Shown here one piece after another: positions 26,201 to 35,800 of a stretch of 64,000 nt of DNA. Both the position numbers and the translations under genes were made by a program. The notes beneath the pieces are model-generated. The model was not told the origin of the DNA. It ran no database searches and saw only the letters and a list, made by a program, of their open reading frames with translations. This DNA comes from JAKOUY01 sp037045185 (GTDB lineage: Bacteria > Actinomycetota > Acidimicrobiia > Acidimicrobiales > Ilumatobacteraceae). Numbering within the stretch: the stretch's first letter is position 1; the number at the start of each line of letters is the position of its first letter. The stretch covers positions 372,001 through 436,000 of the forward strand of contig JBAOHQ010000008.1 in assembly GCA_037045185.1 (NCBI GenBank), given 5' to 3'.

Positions 26201-27207
26201 CGGCACCCGATGCCACCGGGGCCAGCACCGTCACCCTGCCGACGCCGCTGTCGGCCGCCTCGCTCCGGGTGACGATCTCCGCGGTCACCGGGAGAACGGT
26301 GACCGACCGGCGCTACGGCGAGATCGTGCAACTACCGGCGGCGGTTGTCGACATCGACGGCATCACCGCGCCGCGGGCCCCCGCCACCAACGGAGCGGCC
26401 TGCCGTGACGACCTGCTCACCATCGACGGCCACCCGGTGGGGATCCGCCTGACCGACGACACCCTCGGGCGCCTGCTCACCGGTGCCGATGCCACGGTCG
26501 GGATCTGCGCCGCCACCGGTGTTGCCCTCCCCGCCGGGGAGCACCACGTGGGGTCGACGGCGGGCGCCCGTACGGGAATCCAGGTCGACCGGGTGGTCCT
26601 GGCCAGTGGCAGCGTCGATCCCTCGGTCCGCGGCGCGCCGGTCGCCCTGGCGCCGTGGCAACGCCCTGCCGGGCCAGGCCAGGGGGCGCAGCGTCTGGCC
26701 GACGCCGCGATCATCGCATCCGCGCTGGCCGTGGCGGCCTGCCTGGTGATCGTGCTGCGGCGGCGTCCCCAGAGCCACTCGATCGCCGATCAGATCAAGG
26801 CCGAGCCTGGACAGTGGACGGTGCCCAGCCAGCCCGGCGCCCCCACCGTGAGCGCGGCGGTCCTCGTCGTGCTCGGGCTGGCGTTCGCCGGGCCGTGGGG
26901 TGTGCTCGGGTGCGTCGCGGTGGCCGGGGTCGTCCTGGTCACCCGGCGAGCCGGCCTGATGTGGCCCATCGCGCTCGCCGGCGCGTGCCTGCAAGGCGCC
27001 GGGTTGCTCGCCGGTCAGGTGCTCCGCCGCGCGGCGGCCAACGGGGCCTGGCCCGGCACCGCGGCAAGGGTCCACCAGCTCGGCCTGGTGGTGGTGCTCA
27101 CCCTGGCCTCGGCGGCGTTGACCCCGGTGGTCAGCGGCGCCGTCGCAGCCTGGCGAGGGCGTCGGACACACCCCAGCGGGTCACCACGCCCATCGACTCG
27201 GCGATGA
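23202..27207 (+). pseudogene. AftD-like giant membrane arabinofuranosyltransferase (copy 1), interrupted by one frameshift
   Basis: Read through a single +1 shift at about 23931-23934, this encodes about 1334 residues. The N-terminal GT-C membrane domain (AftD/DUF3367 type) spans the break. The first piece runs 23202-23934, and the second is an unbroken frame from 23935 to 27207. The middle has two F5/8-type-C carbohydrate-binding-like segments, each marked by a DGD-AT-W motif (AVDGDPATAW, ALDGDRATSW). Three or four C-terminal helices follow. The paralogue at 32736-36953 aligns through the break (RGLGYW-FY). The extra base restores YGADVLAYSETL. Both the junction and the rest are well preserved, so I suspect a sequencing error. 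It overlaps the PIG-V-like gene by ATGA. Confidence 0.8.
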
Positions 27208-27859
27208 TCGACCCGGACATCTTCGACTGGCCGCGCTCACGGTCACGGAACAGGATCGGCACCTCACGCACCACCGCCCCGTTGGCGTGCAGGCGGCGAA
27301 GCAGCTCGGTGAGGAAGGCGTAGCCCTCGCTCATGGTGGTCTCGGGGTCGATGGCCTTCAACATGTCGGCGCGGTACGCCCGGAATCCCGAGGTGCAGTC
27401 GCGCGCCGGCAAGCGCAGCACCCCGGCCGTGTAGCGGTTCCCCCAGCGTGATAGCAGCCTGCGCCGCAACGGCCAGTCCTGGGACCCGCCGCCGGGCACG
27501 TACCGTGATCCGATCACGACGTCGGCACCACCGGCGATGGCCTCGATCAGCACCGGCACCACCGCCGGGTCGTGGGAGAAGTCGGCGTCCATCGACACGA
27601 TCACGTCATAGGCGCCGTCGAGCGCCAGACCGAAACCGTGGCGATAGGCAGCGCCGAGGCCGTCCTTGGTCCCGCGGTGGATCACGGTGATCCCGCCGTG
27701 GCGACTCGCCGCCTGCTCTGCCAGGGCGCCCGTGCCGTCAGGGCTGGAGTCGTCGACGACCAGCACGTCCACCGTTGGCGCACCGCTGCGCAGCGCGCTG
27801 AGCAGGTCGGTGATGTTGTCGGCTTCGTTGTACGTCGGCAGGACCACCACGGCACGCAT
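27131..27859 (-). CDS. Polyprenol-phosphate mannose synthase-like glycosyltransferase (GT2)
   Basis: This is a 242-residue cytosolic GT2 enzyme of the Ppm1/DPM1 type, transferring mannose from GDP-mannose to polyprenyl phosphate. Motifs are VLPTYNEADNI near the start, VVDDSSPDGTG, SMDADFSHDP (metal-binding DxD) and CTSGFRAYR. No membrane anchor or acyltransferase domain is fused, unlike mycobacterial Ppm1. The ATG at 27859 has TATGCT nine bases upstream. It overlaps the 3' end of the AftD-like copy 1 by 77 bases on the opposite strand. It would supply donor for the GT-C enzymes in this locus. Confidence 0.9.
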   Translation of the reverse strand: MRAVVVLPTYNEADNITDLLSALRSGAPTVDVLVVDDSSPDGTGALAEQAASRHGGITVIHRGTKDGLGAAYRHGFGLALDGAYDVIVSMDADFSHDPAVVPVLIEAIAGGADVVIGSRYVPGGGSQDWPLRRRLLSRWGNRYTAGVLRLPARDCTSGFRAYRADMLKAIDPETTMSEGYAFLTELLRRLHANGAVVREVPILFRDRERGQSKMSGSIIAESMGVVTRWGVSDALARLRRRR

Positions 27860-27868
27860 GCGGCGGGG

Positions 27869-27874
27869 AGCATA
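27869..27874 (-). promoter_or_regulatory. Candidate leaderless -10 box of the mannose synthase-like gene
   Basis: TATGCT on the minus strand ends nine bases before the ATG at 27859, in a 57-base divergent gap. Confidence 0.45.
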
Positions 27875-27903
27875 GCGGCCCCCTGCCCCCGGCGGCCGGG
27901 CGA

Positions 27904-27909
27904 TACCCT
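27904..27909 (+). promoter_or_regulatory. Candidate leaderless -10 box of the GT39-like gene
   Basis: TACCCT ends seven bases before the GTG at 27917 and shares the divergent gap with the preceding promoter. Confidence 0.45.
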
Positions 27910-27916
27910 CTCGGCC

Positions 27917-29386
27917 GTGATCCGCGTCGTGCCCACGTCCTGGTTCTGGCGCCGCGTCGTGCTGGCCGTGGTCGTGGGTCTGGTGATCCGCGTCGTCTAC
28001 ATCGCCTGGCTGCATCGGGTCGGGACGTTCCTGATCGGCGACGCCCGCGTGTTCCACAACGAGGGCCACGTCATCGCCGACGGGCGCGGCTGGATCGACC
28101 CGTTCTTCTTCGAGACCACCGGGTTCACCCGCCAGCTGTCGATGCACCCGCCGTCGTATCCCGTCTACCTGGCGTTCTGGTCCCTGCTCGGTCTGCGGTC
28201 GGTGTTGAGCCACCAACTGGTGTCCCAACCGATCGGACTGACCACCATCGTGCTGTGTGCCATTGCCGGCCGGCGGTTGTGGAACGAGCGGGTCGGGGTG
28301 GTGGCCGCCTGCATCGTCGCCGTCCACCCGTCGTTCTGGTCGTGGGACGGGATGGTGCTGCAGGAGCCGCTGGCGATCCTGGCGACGGTGCTGCTGATCC
28401 TGGCCTACCTCCCACTGCTGCCACGGCGCCTCGGCGGGTCGGCAGCGGACAGCGGGCGCCCCTTCACCCGCCGCCAGGTGGTCCTCGCCGGTCTGGCCAG
28501 CGGCTTCGCCCCGCTGGTGCGCGCCGAGTTGCTGGCCGGTGTGGTGATGTTGGCGCTCGTCGTGCTGTTCGCGAACAGCTGGCGGCGCAGCCTGGTCCCG
28601 ATGCTCGGCGCCGCGGTCATCGCCGTGGCCTGCCTGACTCCATGGGTCTCCTACAACATGTCCCGCTTCTCGCAGACCTCGACGCTGTCCAACGGGTTCG
28701 GCATCACCCTGTCGTCCACTCACTGCGACCTGCTCGACGGCGATCTGCTCGGGTACTGGAGCCCGGTGTGCGCCAGCCAGGCGGCGGAGCGGATCGCCAA
28801 CGCCTGGTTCGCCGAGCACCCCGACACACCGCAGCTTCCGATGGCGGCTACCCAGGCCGAGTACGTGGCGGCTCGCGCCCGCGGGGAGAAGATCCTTGCC
28901 CCTTCGCAGGCGATCCTGCGCTTCTCCGCCCTGGACGAGTCCGAGCGCGACGCCCTGCTCCGCGACGAGACGATCGCCTGGATCAAGGCCCACCCGCGCT
29001 ACGAGCTGCGGGCCATCCCGGCCAGGCTCGGGCGGGTTCTCGGCCTGTACAGGCCCCTGCAACAGATCGGTCTGGACACCATTCCCGACGGCCGCAAGCG
29101 CCCCATCGCCGTGTCGGCATGGCTCGGGTACTACACAGTCCTGCCCTTCGCCGTTGCCGGTGCGCTGGCCCTGTGGCGGCGGCGCCGGGCGCAGACGCTG
29201 ATCCTGCTCATCCCCCTGGCCACCGTGCTGATCACGGTGGCCATGACCTTCGGCAACACCCGCTACCGGGCGATCGCCGAGCCCACCTTCGCCCTGTTCG
29301 GCGCGGCGGCGATGGTCAGCGTGGCGTCATGGGTTGCCAGGGTCTGGCGTGAGCGCCCCCTCGAGCACCTCGACTCGCCGGCGTAG
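27917..29386 (+). CDS. GT39-like polytopic glycosyltransferase
   Basis: This is a 489-residue membrane protein with roughly ten hydrophobic segments and the GT-C layout. The first loop holds GDARVFHNEG, the position of the acidic catalytic motif in PMT/ArnT-like enzymes, and MHPPSYPVYLAFWSLLG follows. The GTG at 27917 begins VIRVVPTSWFW just before the first helix. It is divergent from the mannose synthase-like gene, a likely donor supplier. Its last 60 bases overlap the DUF2304 gene on the other strand. The sugar and acceptor are unknown. Confidence 0.8.
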   Translation: MIRVVPTSWFWRRVVLAVVVGLVIRVVYIAWLHRVGTFLIGDARVFHNEGHVIADGRGWIDPFFFETTGFTRQLSMHPPSYPVYLAFWSLLGLRSVLSHQLVSQPIGLTTIVLCAIAGRRLWNERVGVVAACIVAVHPSFWSWDGMVLQEPLAILATVLLILAYLPLLPRRLGGSAADSGRPFTRRQVVLAGLASGFAPLVRAELLAGVVMLALVVLFANSWRRSLVPMLGAAVIAVACLTPWVSYNMSRFSQTSTLSNGFGITLSSTHCDLLDGDLLGYWSPVCASQAAERIANAWFAEHPDTPQLPMAATQAEYVAARARGEKILAPSQAILRFSALDESERDALLRDETIAWIKAHPRYELRAIPARLGRVLGLYRPLQQIGLDTIPDGRKRPIAVSAWLGYYTVLPFAVAGALALWRRRRAQTLILLIPLATVLITVAMTFGNTRYRAIAEPTFALFGAAAMVSVASWVARVWRERPLEHLDSPA

Positions 29387-29713
29387 CTCGGCGGACTCCT
29401 GGGCCAGTTCGGTGATCTGGCGCTGGTGACCGCTGATCGAGATCGACAGCTGCACGGCGATGAGCAGGTTGACCAGCAAGAAGAGCACCACACCGATCTG
29501 GATCTGGCTGAACCCGATCAGGTGGACGTCGTCGGGGATCACGGCCAGCACCACGCCCGCGGCCAGCAGGACCGAGGCCACCGCCAGCCAGCCGAACCAG
29601 TAGCGGAACGACACCAGGCTGCGGCGGAACACCACCGTCACCACCGCGGCGAAGATCACCGCGGCGACGGCGATCAGCACGCCCTGGACCACGGAGTTGG
29701 CCACGGCGATCAC
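29327..29713 (-). CDS. DUF2304 family membrane protein
   Basis: This small protein has 128 residues with three predicted membrane helices (about residues 6-24, 33-54, 66-88) and a basic/acidic amphipathic C-terminal tail (QRQITELAQESAELRRRVEVLEG) that looks like a coiled coil. The family is usually encoded beside a GT2 enzyme, as here. The GTG at 29713 overlaps the stop of that GT2 gene (GTGA). A role as membrane partner of the glycosyltransferase, or as a small-polyprenyl-sugar flippase, is inference. Confidence 0.75.
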   Translation of the reverse strand: MIAVANSVVQGVLIAVAAVIFAAVVTVVFRRSLVSFRYWFGWLAVASVLLAAGVVLAVIPDDVHLIGFSQIQIGVVLFLLVNLLIAVQLSISISGHQRQITELAQESAELRRRVEVLEGALTPDPGNP

Positions 29714-30393
29714 AGCCGCTTCGTCTCCGTGGTCGCCGCCGAGGCGATGGCCCGCAGCACGAGGAAGGCCGACTTCCCCGCCCCCGTCGATGGCTGGCCG
29801 GCTTGGCGCTCGAAGATCACCACCGGCACCTCGACGACTCGGAACCCGTGGCGCGAGGCCAGCAGGATGGAGCCGAACGTGTCGCCCAGGTAGCTGCTCG
29901 GGAAGCGCTTGGCGAACAACTCCAGCAGCGGGCGACCGATGGCCCGGAACCCGCTGGAGGCGTCGGTGACCGTAGTGCCGGCCACCTTGCTGGCCCGCCG
30001 GGCGAGCGTCGCCATGGCCAGCCCGCGCGGTGACCGCGGGCGGGCGCGGTTGACGAAGCGCGAGCCGATCACCATCTGCACCTCCCCGCCCAGCCGCTCG
30101 GTCAAGGCGGTCACCTGATCGACCGCGTGCTGGCCGTCGGCGTCCACCTGGACCACGGCCTCGGCGCCGTCCTTCAGCGCCTGGCGGAATCCGGTTTGCA
30201 GCGCGGCGCCGACGCCCAGGTTGAACGGATGGCGCAGGACGGTGGCGCCCGCCTCCCGGGCGATCGCCCCGGTGCGATCGGTCGAGCCGTCGTCGACGAC
30301 CACGACGGGGTACCCGGCGGCCACGGCCTGGTCGACGACCGTGCCGATGGACGCAGCCTCGTTCAGCGCCGGGGTGATCAGCACCACCTTCAT
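29710..30393 (-). CDS. Glycosyltransferase family 2 protein
   Basis: This is a 227-residue soluble GT2 enzyme with LITPALNEAASIG, VVVVDDGSTDRTG, the metal-binding VQVDADGQH and the acceptor-side DASSGFRAIG. The pattern is like polyprenyl-phosphate glycosyltransferases without a membrane tail. The downstream DUF2304 protein may provide the membrane part. The ATG at 30393 overlaps the stop of the acyltransferase gene, so acyltransferase, GT2 and DUF2304 genes form one operon. Confidence 0.88.
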   Translation of the reverse strand: MKVVLITPALNEAASIGTVVDQAVAAGYPVVVVDDGSTDRTGAIAREAGATVLRHPFNLGVGAALQTGFRQALKDGAEAVVQVDADGQHAVDQVTALTERLGGEVQMVIGSRFVNRARPRSPRGLAMATLARRASKVAGTTVTDASSGFRAIGRPLLELFAKRFPSSYLGDTFGSILLASRHGFRVVEVPVVIFERQAGQPSTGAGKSAFLVLRAIASAATTETKRL

Positions 30394-31580
30394 CGGTAGC
30401 GGTCCAGGATCGGCTTTTCGACCAGATACCAGCTGGCCGCACCGCAGGCAACCCCGCCCACGGTCGCCAGGGCGAACACCGGCACGAGCGGCGCGTCGAA
30501 CAGCGGCCAGTCGAACGCCCGCAACACGTAGCCCACACCACGCGGCGCGCTGAGGAAGATCTGATGCCAGAGATACAGCCCGTAGGACACGGCGCCGAGG
30601 AACACGGCCACGCGGGTGGACAGCAGCCTCGTGCTGGCGTGGCGCGCGGTGGCCAGGCACGCCGGGCCCACCGTCCCCACGGCGACGAGCAGGTAGCCCA
30701 TCTGCCGGGCCAGTTCGCCCTGGGCGTCGGAGTCCTCCAGCCCGCGCGGCAGACCCAGTTGCGTCGCCGTGATGTAGAACGCCACTGCCGCCCCGAGATA
30801 CCACAGCCACGGCCTGGCGAACATTCGCTGACGAAGCGCCTCGAAGGTTGGCGACACCTGGGCCCCGACGGCCAGGCAGGCGAAGGCCATCCCAACGGCG
30901 AAGTAGTCGGCGTTGGCGAACACCGTGTACCGCCAGTTCGTCTGCAACGCCCCGTTGAGCCGCAAGGACACCGCCCGGCTGGCCACGCTGATCACGACCC
31001 ACCCGACGCAACCAGCCAGCAGGAGGAGCAGCCGTTGCGTCGCGGCACGCCTGCGCACCACCCTGGCGGCGACCACGGCGTACAGCGGCAGGACGAGGTA
31101 GAAGGCCAGCTCGGTGGCCAGGCTCCATGACTGGGTGATCCCCGACAGCGCCCGGCGGCCGGCGTAGACGTGGGTGAGGCTGACACTCACGGCGAAGCCG
31201 GTGAACCCGAGCACCGATACCGCGCCGATGGCCAGCTGCGTCAGGAAGGCCAGCCAGTATCCGGGGAAGATTCGCAGCAGGCGCCGGCGCCAGAACGGCC
31301 ACATCGGCTTGGCCGCCTCGCCGGTGACCATCCGGGCGACGAACGGGCGGAACAGCAAGAACCCGGACAGGGCGAAGAACACCGGAACGCCCACGTCGAG
31401 CCGGGAGTAGAGCGCGCCCCACCGATCCGGCGCCAGCGAGTTCCCGGAGACGAACGCGCTGTGGTGCAACACGATGGCGACGGCGGCCAACCCACGCAAT
31501 CCGTCGGCGGCGGGCACCCGCTCGGTTCCCGAGAGTCGAGGGGCGGCCGCGGCGGGAGACGTGGTGGCGAGGGTGGTCAT
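30390..31580 (-). CDS. Acyltransferase family 3 membrane protein
   Basis: This is a 396-residue OafA/YrhL-type O-acyltransferase with about ten membrane segments. It transfers an acyl group (often acetyl or succinyl) to envelope sugars. The diagnostic DGLRGLAAVAIVLHHS near residues 26-41 includes the conserved His. FFALSGFLLFRPF and the C-terminal SYGLYLWHQIFL also match. No fused SGNH domain is present. The location between glycosyltransferases suggests it decorates the polysaccharide made by this locus. Confidence 0.9.
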   Translation of the reverse strand: MTTLATTSPAAAAPRLSGTERVPAADGLRGLAAVAIVLHHSAFVSGNSLAPDRWGALYSRLDVGVPVFFALSGFLLFRPFVARMVTGEAAKPMWPFWRRRLLRIFPGYWLAFLTQLAIGAVSVLGFTGFAVSVSLTHVYAGRRALSGITQSWSLATELAFYLVLPLYAVVAARVVRRRAATQRLLLLLAGCVGWVVISVASRAVSLRLNGALQTNWRYTVFANADYFAVGMAFACLAVGAQVSPTFEALRQRMFARPWLWYLGAAVAFYITATQLGLPRGLEDSDAQGELARQMGYLLVAVGTVGPACLATARHASTRLLSTRVAVFLGAVSYGLYLWHQIFLSAPRGVGYVLRAFDWPLFDAPLVPVFALATVGGVACGAASWYLVEKPILDRYR

Positions 31581-31648
31581 CGGCGGGATCTCGGCGCCGT
31601 CGGCGCCGCGGCGATAGCGTAGCCGAGGCCTTCCGCCGCCGACCCGAC

Positions 31649-32803
31649 ATGACCGACCCCCCGACGCTCGACCGCCTCACCGCCGACCTGGCCCAACGGG
31701 GCATCACCAGGGTCCGCAGTTTCGCCTGGCGTGACCTGGATGACCCCGACGCCGGCGGGTCGGAGGTCCATGCCGACGAGATCTTTCGGCGCTGGCACGA
31801 GGCGGGCCTGCGTGTCGAGCACCGCACCTCGGCCGTTGCCTCCCCCACCACCGTTGCGCACGCCTACGGATCGACCTGCCGCGGCGGGCGTTACGGCGTG
31901 TTCGCCAGGGTGATCGCTCGCGAATTGGTCCGCCGCCAGCCGCCCGACACCGCCGTGGTCGAGATCTGGAACGGTGTGCCGTGGTTCAGCCCGCTGTGGC
32001 GGGCGCGGGCCGCCGTGGTGTGGATGCACCACGTCCACGGGTCGATGTGGGACGCAGCGGTTCCCCGGCCACTGAACCACGCCGGGCGGGTGCTGGAGGC
32101 CAGGATCGCGCCGCCGTTGTACCGCCGGGCCACCTTCGCCACCTTGTCTGACTCGTCCCGGGCCGAGATCGAACACATCGGCATCCCTGCCGAGCGGATC
32201 ACCGTGATCCCACCTGGGGTGGATGCCCGCTACACCCCGCGGACCGCGCGGCGCGACACCGAGCCACGTGTCGTGATCGTCGGGCGCCTGGCGCCGGTCA
32301 AGCGGATGCCCGAGGTGCTGGCATCGCTGGCTACGGCCAGGCATCGCCTGCCCAGCCTGACCGCCGAAGTCGTCGGCGAGGGCGCCATGCGCCCGGCCCT
32401 GCAGGCATGGATCGACGCCAACGACGCGGCCGGGTGGGTCACGCTGTCCGGGCGGGTGAGCGACGCCGACCTGGTCAGGGCCTACCAGCGGGCGTGGTTC
32501 GTCGTCAGCGGGTCACATGCCGAGGGATGGGGCATGTCGCTGACGGAGGGGGCAGCCTGCGCCACGCCCGGTCTGGCCACCGATATCGCCGGCCACCGCG
32601 GCGCGGTCGACCCCGACGTGAGCGGCGTGCTGGTGCCCCGGGTGGAGGACATCGGCCCACGCCTGGTGGATCTGGTGGCCCAGCCCATGCTGGTGGACAA
32701 GCTGCGCGCCGGGGCGGTGCGTCACGCCGCGGCGTTCAGCTGGGAGTCGGTGGCGGCTGCCCATCTGCAGCTGCTCGGGAGTGCCGTCCGGCCGTCCCGG
32801 TGA
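31649..32803 (+). CDS. Glycosyltransferase family 4 protein
   Basis: This is a 384-residue GT-B glycosyltransferase. The N-terminal domain has WRDLDDPDAGGSEVHADEIF (sugar-nucleotide enzymes of this subgroup often carry GGSE). The C-terminal domain has VGRLAPVKRMPEVLA and SHAEGWGMSLTEGAAC, the retaining GT4 donor-site motif. The ATG at 31649 is 68 bases from the divergent acyltransferase start. A TAGCGT at 31615-31620 is a possible -10 with a short leader. Its 3' end overlaps the AftD-like copy 2 by 68 bases on the opposite strand. Confidence 0.9.
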   Translation: MTDPPTLDRLTADLAQRGITRVRSFAWRDLDDPDAGGSEVHADEIFRRWHEAGLRVEHRTSAVASPTTVAHAYGSTCRGGRYGVFARVIARELVRRQPPDTAVVEIWNGVPWFSPLWRARAAVVWMHHVHGSMWDAAVPRPLNHAGRVLEARIAPPLYRRATFATLSDSSRAEIEHIGIPAERITVIPPGVDARYTPRTARRDTEPRVVIVGRLAPVKRMPEVLASLATARHRLPSLTAEVVGEGAMRPALQAWIDANDAAGWVTLSGRVSDADLVRAYQRAWFVVSGSHAEGWGMSLTEGAACATPGLATDIAGHRGAVDPDVSGVLVPRVEDIGPRLVDLVAQPMLVDKLRAGAVRHAAAFSWESVAAAHLQLLGSAVRPSR

Positions 32804-35800
32804 TCGCGGCCGTCGTCGCCACCGCCACGGCGAACCACACCAGCGGGTTGACCACCGCGAACAGGTCCGGCCAGAACGCGCCAGCCGGATACCGGTGGCG
32901 GATCTGGGAGAGCACGATCCATCCACTGGCCGCCGCTCCGGCGGCGACGCAGGCCACCGGGGCCAGCGCGGGCCGCCGCCTGGCCAGGGCGACGGCCGCC
33001 AGCGCGCCGGCGAGCCCGCCCCAACTGCCCACGACGAAGGCCACGGTGACGGTGGCCGGGAGCAGCCACCGAGGTGCGGGGGCCACCGTCCGCCAGTCGC
33101 CCTCCGGGCGACGCCTGGCCCCAAGGATCAAGGCGGCCACCGCGACGAGCGCCACGGCCGACAGCATCAGGGCGAGGTCGACCCGACGCTGGGGTGTCCA
33201 CTGCAGCACGAAGGGTCGAGCGGCGGCGCCGGGTGGCACCACCCAGCCGTTGGCGTACCCGTCGATCAGCGCGCTGGGGCCGAGGTCATGCCCGTCGACG
33301 GACAGCCGCCATCCGGCGTTCCAGCTCTGGCGCAGCACCAGGTACTGATCGGTGGTGCTGGCCGGCACCGTGCCGGTGATCCGGGTCGCCGCCGACGAGC
33401 CGACCTCCACCGCCGCCGTGGGACCGGCCGGGGCGGCGACACCGTTGTCGAGGATCAACCGGTCGACATCGATGCCCGTCGCCAGGCCGGCGGCGCTGTC
33501 GATGGTGTGCGCGCCGGCGTCCAGGCGCAGCGGGCCGTCGCACAGGGACAGCGCCAGCGCCTGGCGGGTGAGCGCATCGTCGGGCGAACCGGTGAGGCGG
33601 ACCCGTACCGGCGCTCCGTCGACTCGCAGCAGGTCGGCGCGGCAGGTCCCGAGCGTTCCGGCAGTCGCCGCCGGTGTCGTCGGTGTCGTCGGCGGGTCGA
33701 GTGGCGTCAGTTCGACGATGCCAGCCGGCAGTTCCTCACGGTCGCCGTCGAAGTACCCGGTCGCGTAGGCCGGATCCACCGCGTCGATGCGTACGGTGAC
33801 GCTGGACCCGGTACCCGCGGGGAGGGTGACGAGGGGATCTCCGGCCGGGAGTCGCAGCGGTGCCCACGTTCCGTTGGCCAGGCGGATGGACAGGGCGGTG
33901 ATCGTGGAATACGTGGGCCCGCTGGCCAGCAGGAGCCGCCACCGCCGACCAGCCTGCGCCGTTGGGGTGGTGATGGTCAGCTCCGAGCCCGCCGCGCCGT
34001 CGAGTGGTGTCGTCCAGGCGGTGGAGCGGTCTCCGTCGATGGCGGCGCGGCCACCGAGCAGCGGGGCCCCGTCCATCCTGCGGTTCGCCGACGCGATGAT
34101 CGACGAACCGCCGATCACCTGCTCGATGGTGCGATCGTCGGCGGTCGCGGCCAGGCGGGCGCTGCCGGACAGCTCCAGGCTCATCGGCGCAGGCAGGACG
34201 AACTGGCGCTGCAGGCGCGGCTCGGGATCGAAACGGTTGGGTGTTCCAGGCGCGATCCGCTGGCGTGTCATCACCAGAGTCACCCGCCTGTGGCGGAGGT
34301 CGCCCGCCGCGGCGAGCAGGTCCGACGGCATCAGCACCGCGGTGGCCATGGTCACGCCAGGGATGGAGAGTTCGGCGAGCCCCACTGCGGGAATCGCGGC
34401 ATACGAACTGCGCTCCCCCATGTTGTCGCTGCGAACCTCGAAGACCACGCTGTCGAAGGCGGTACCCTCGGGCACGTCGATGCGCTGACCAGCGGCCGTG
34501 CGCGACGCCGGCGTCAGGGCCACGTCGATGGTCCGAACGACCGTCCCGCCCCTCCTGAGGATCAACCGCGCCCCGGTGATGTACCGGTCGACCACGCCCC
34601 GTTGCGGTTGGACGACCGTGACGTGATCGGCGGACACGGGCCGGGTCAGGGACAGGTGCAGGGCCAACCCGGTGGAGGCCTCGAACGCCGCGCCACGCCA
34701 GGCGGTTGCGGTGTCACCGTCGACGGCGAACGCAGCGGCGTCCTCCGGGGTGTAGGTGATCCGGTTGCCGTATCCGGTGGCCCACACCGCGGCCAGGTCG
34801 CCCTGCGGTGCGAGCACGGTCCGATCGGCGTCGGTCTGGTTCGGGAACAGATCGACCGGGTTGTCCCGATCGTCGACCACCGCCGGCGGTCCGGGCGGTT
34901 CCAGCGCACCCTGGTTGCTGCCCACGCTGGACCACCGCTGGCCCTGCTTGCGGTTGGTGTCGGTGACCACGATCCACGCCCCGTCGAGCGCCGCCAGCCG
35001 CCGGGCCACGGCCGCGTCGCTGGCGGCATAGACAATGGGCCTGGCGCCGTCGATCAGGCCGGCCGCCGCCAGGTCCACCACGCCCTCCCCGTCGCCGACG
35101 AGCACGACCGGGTGCGCTGCGTCCTGGCTGACCACGAGCGGTTCACTCGGATCGAGGTTGTAGGCCGCCACCGCCGGGTAGGACGGCGGCGCGTCGGGGC
35201 GGGCGTAGAACGTCGGGTCCAACATCGCGACACGCGTCGCATCGGGAATCACCGGGCCCTGGAACGCCGGTTCGCCGAGGGCGGCGCGCAGGTCCACGTC
35301 GAGGAACGCGGGACGAGCCAGGCGGTAGCGCTCGTACTCGATGTCGTTGCGCGCCACCACCGTTCCCACGCCGAACAGGCGGGCAATGGGCGCCAGCGAG
35401 GAAGGCTCGAACCACCCCTCCTGCATCCGCCGGTCGATGGCATTGAGCAGGTTGACCGTCGCCGGCCCACCCTGGGGGACGAGCTCACGGGCCAGGTATG
35501 GGCGATCGATCAGCCCGGGGAGCGCCGGGTCGACGGTGCCTCCCCAGCGGTAGTTGCCGAAGTCGCTGCCGGGGACCTCCCACACCCGCCCGGTCCCGTG
35601 GCCGTCCAGCCAGGCCGCCAGGTCCCGCTCGTACCCGGGAAGCGTCTCGCCGCGCAGCAGTGAGGGGGTCAGGGCCCGCAGGGTGAACCACGGGAGGGCC
35701 TGGACCGCCAGGAGCACGCCGAGAACGGCGTACGTGGCTCTGCCGGAGCGGCGAGTGCCACGTCGCCGGCGCACCTGCTGCGCGGCCCACTGCCCGGCGC

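Noticed and set aside
32781..35663. Very long open frame on the plus strand opposite AftD-like copy 2
   Set aside because: Low-complexity Arg/Gly/Gln-rich translation without domains, caused by high GC on the antisense strand of a well-supported gene.
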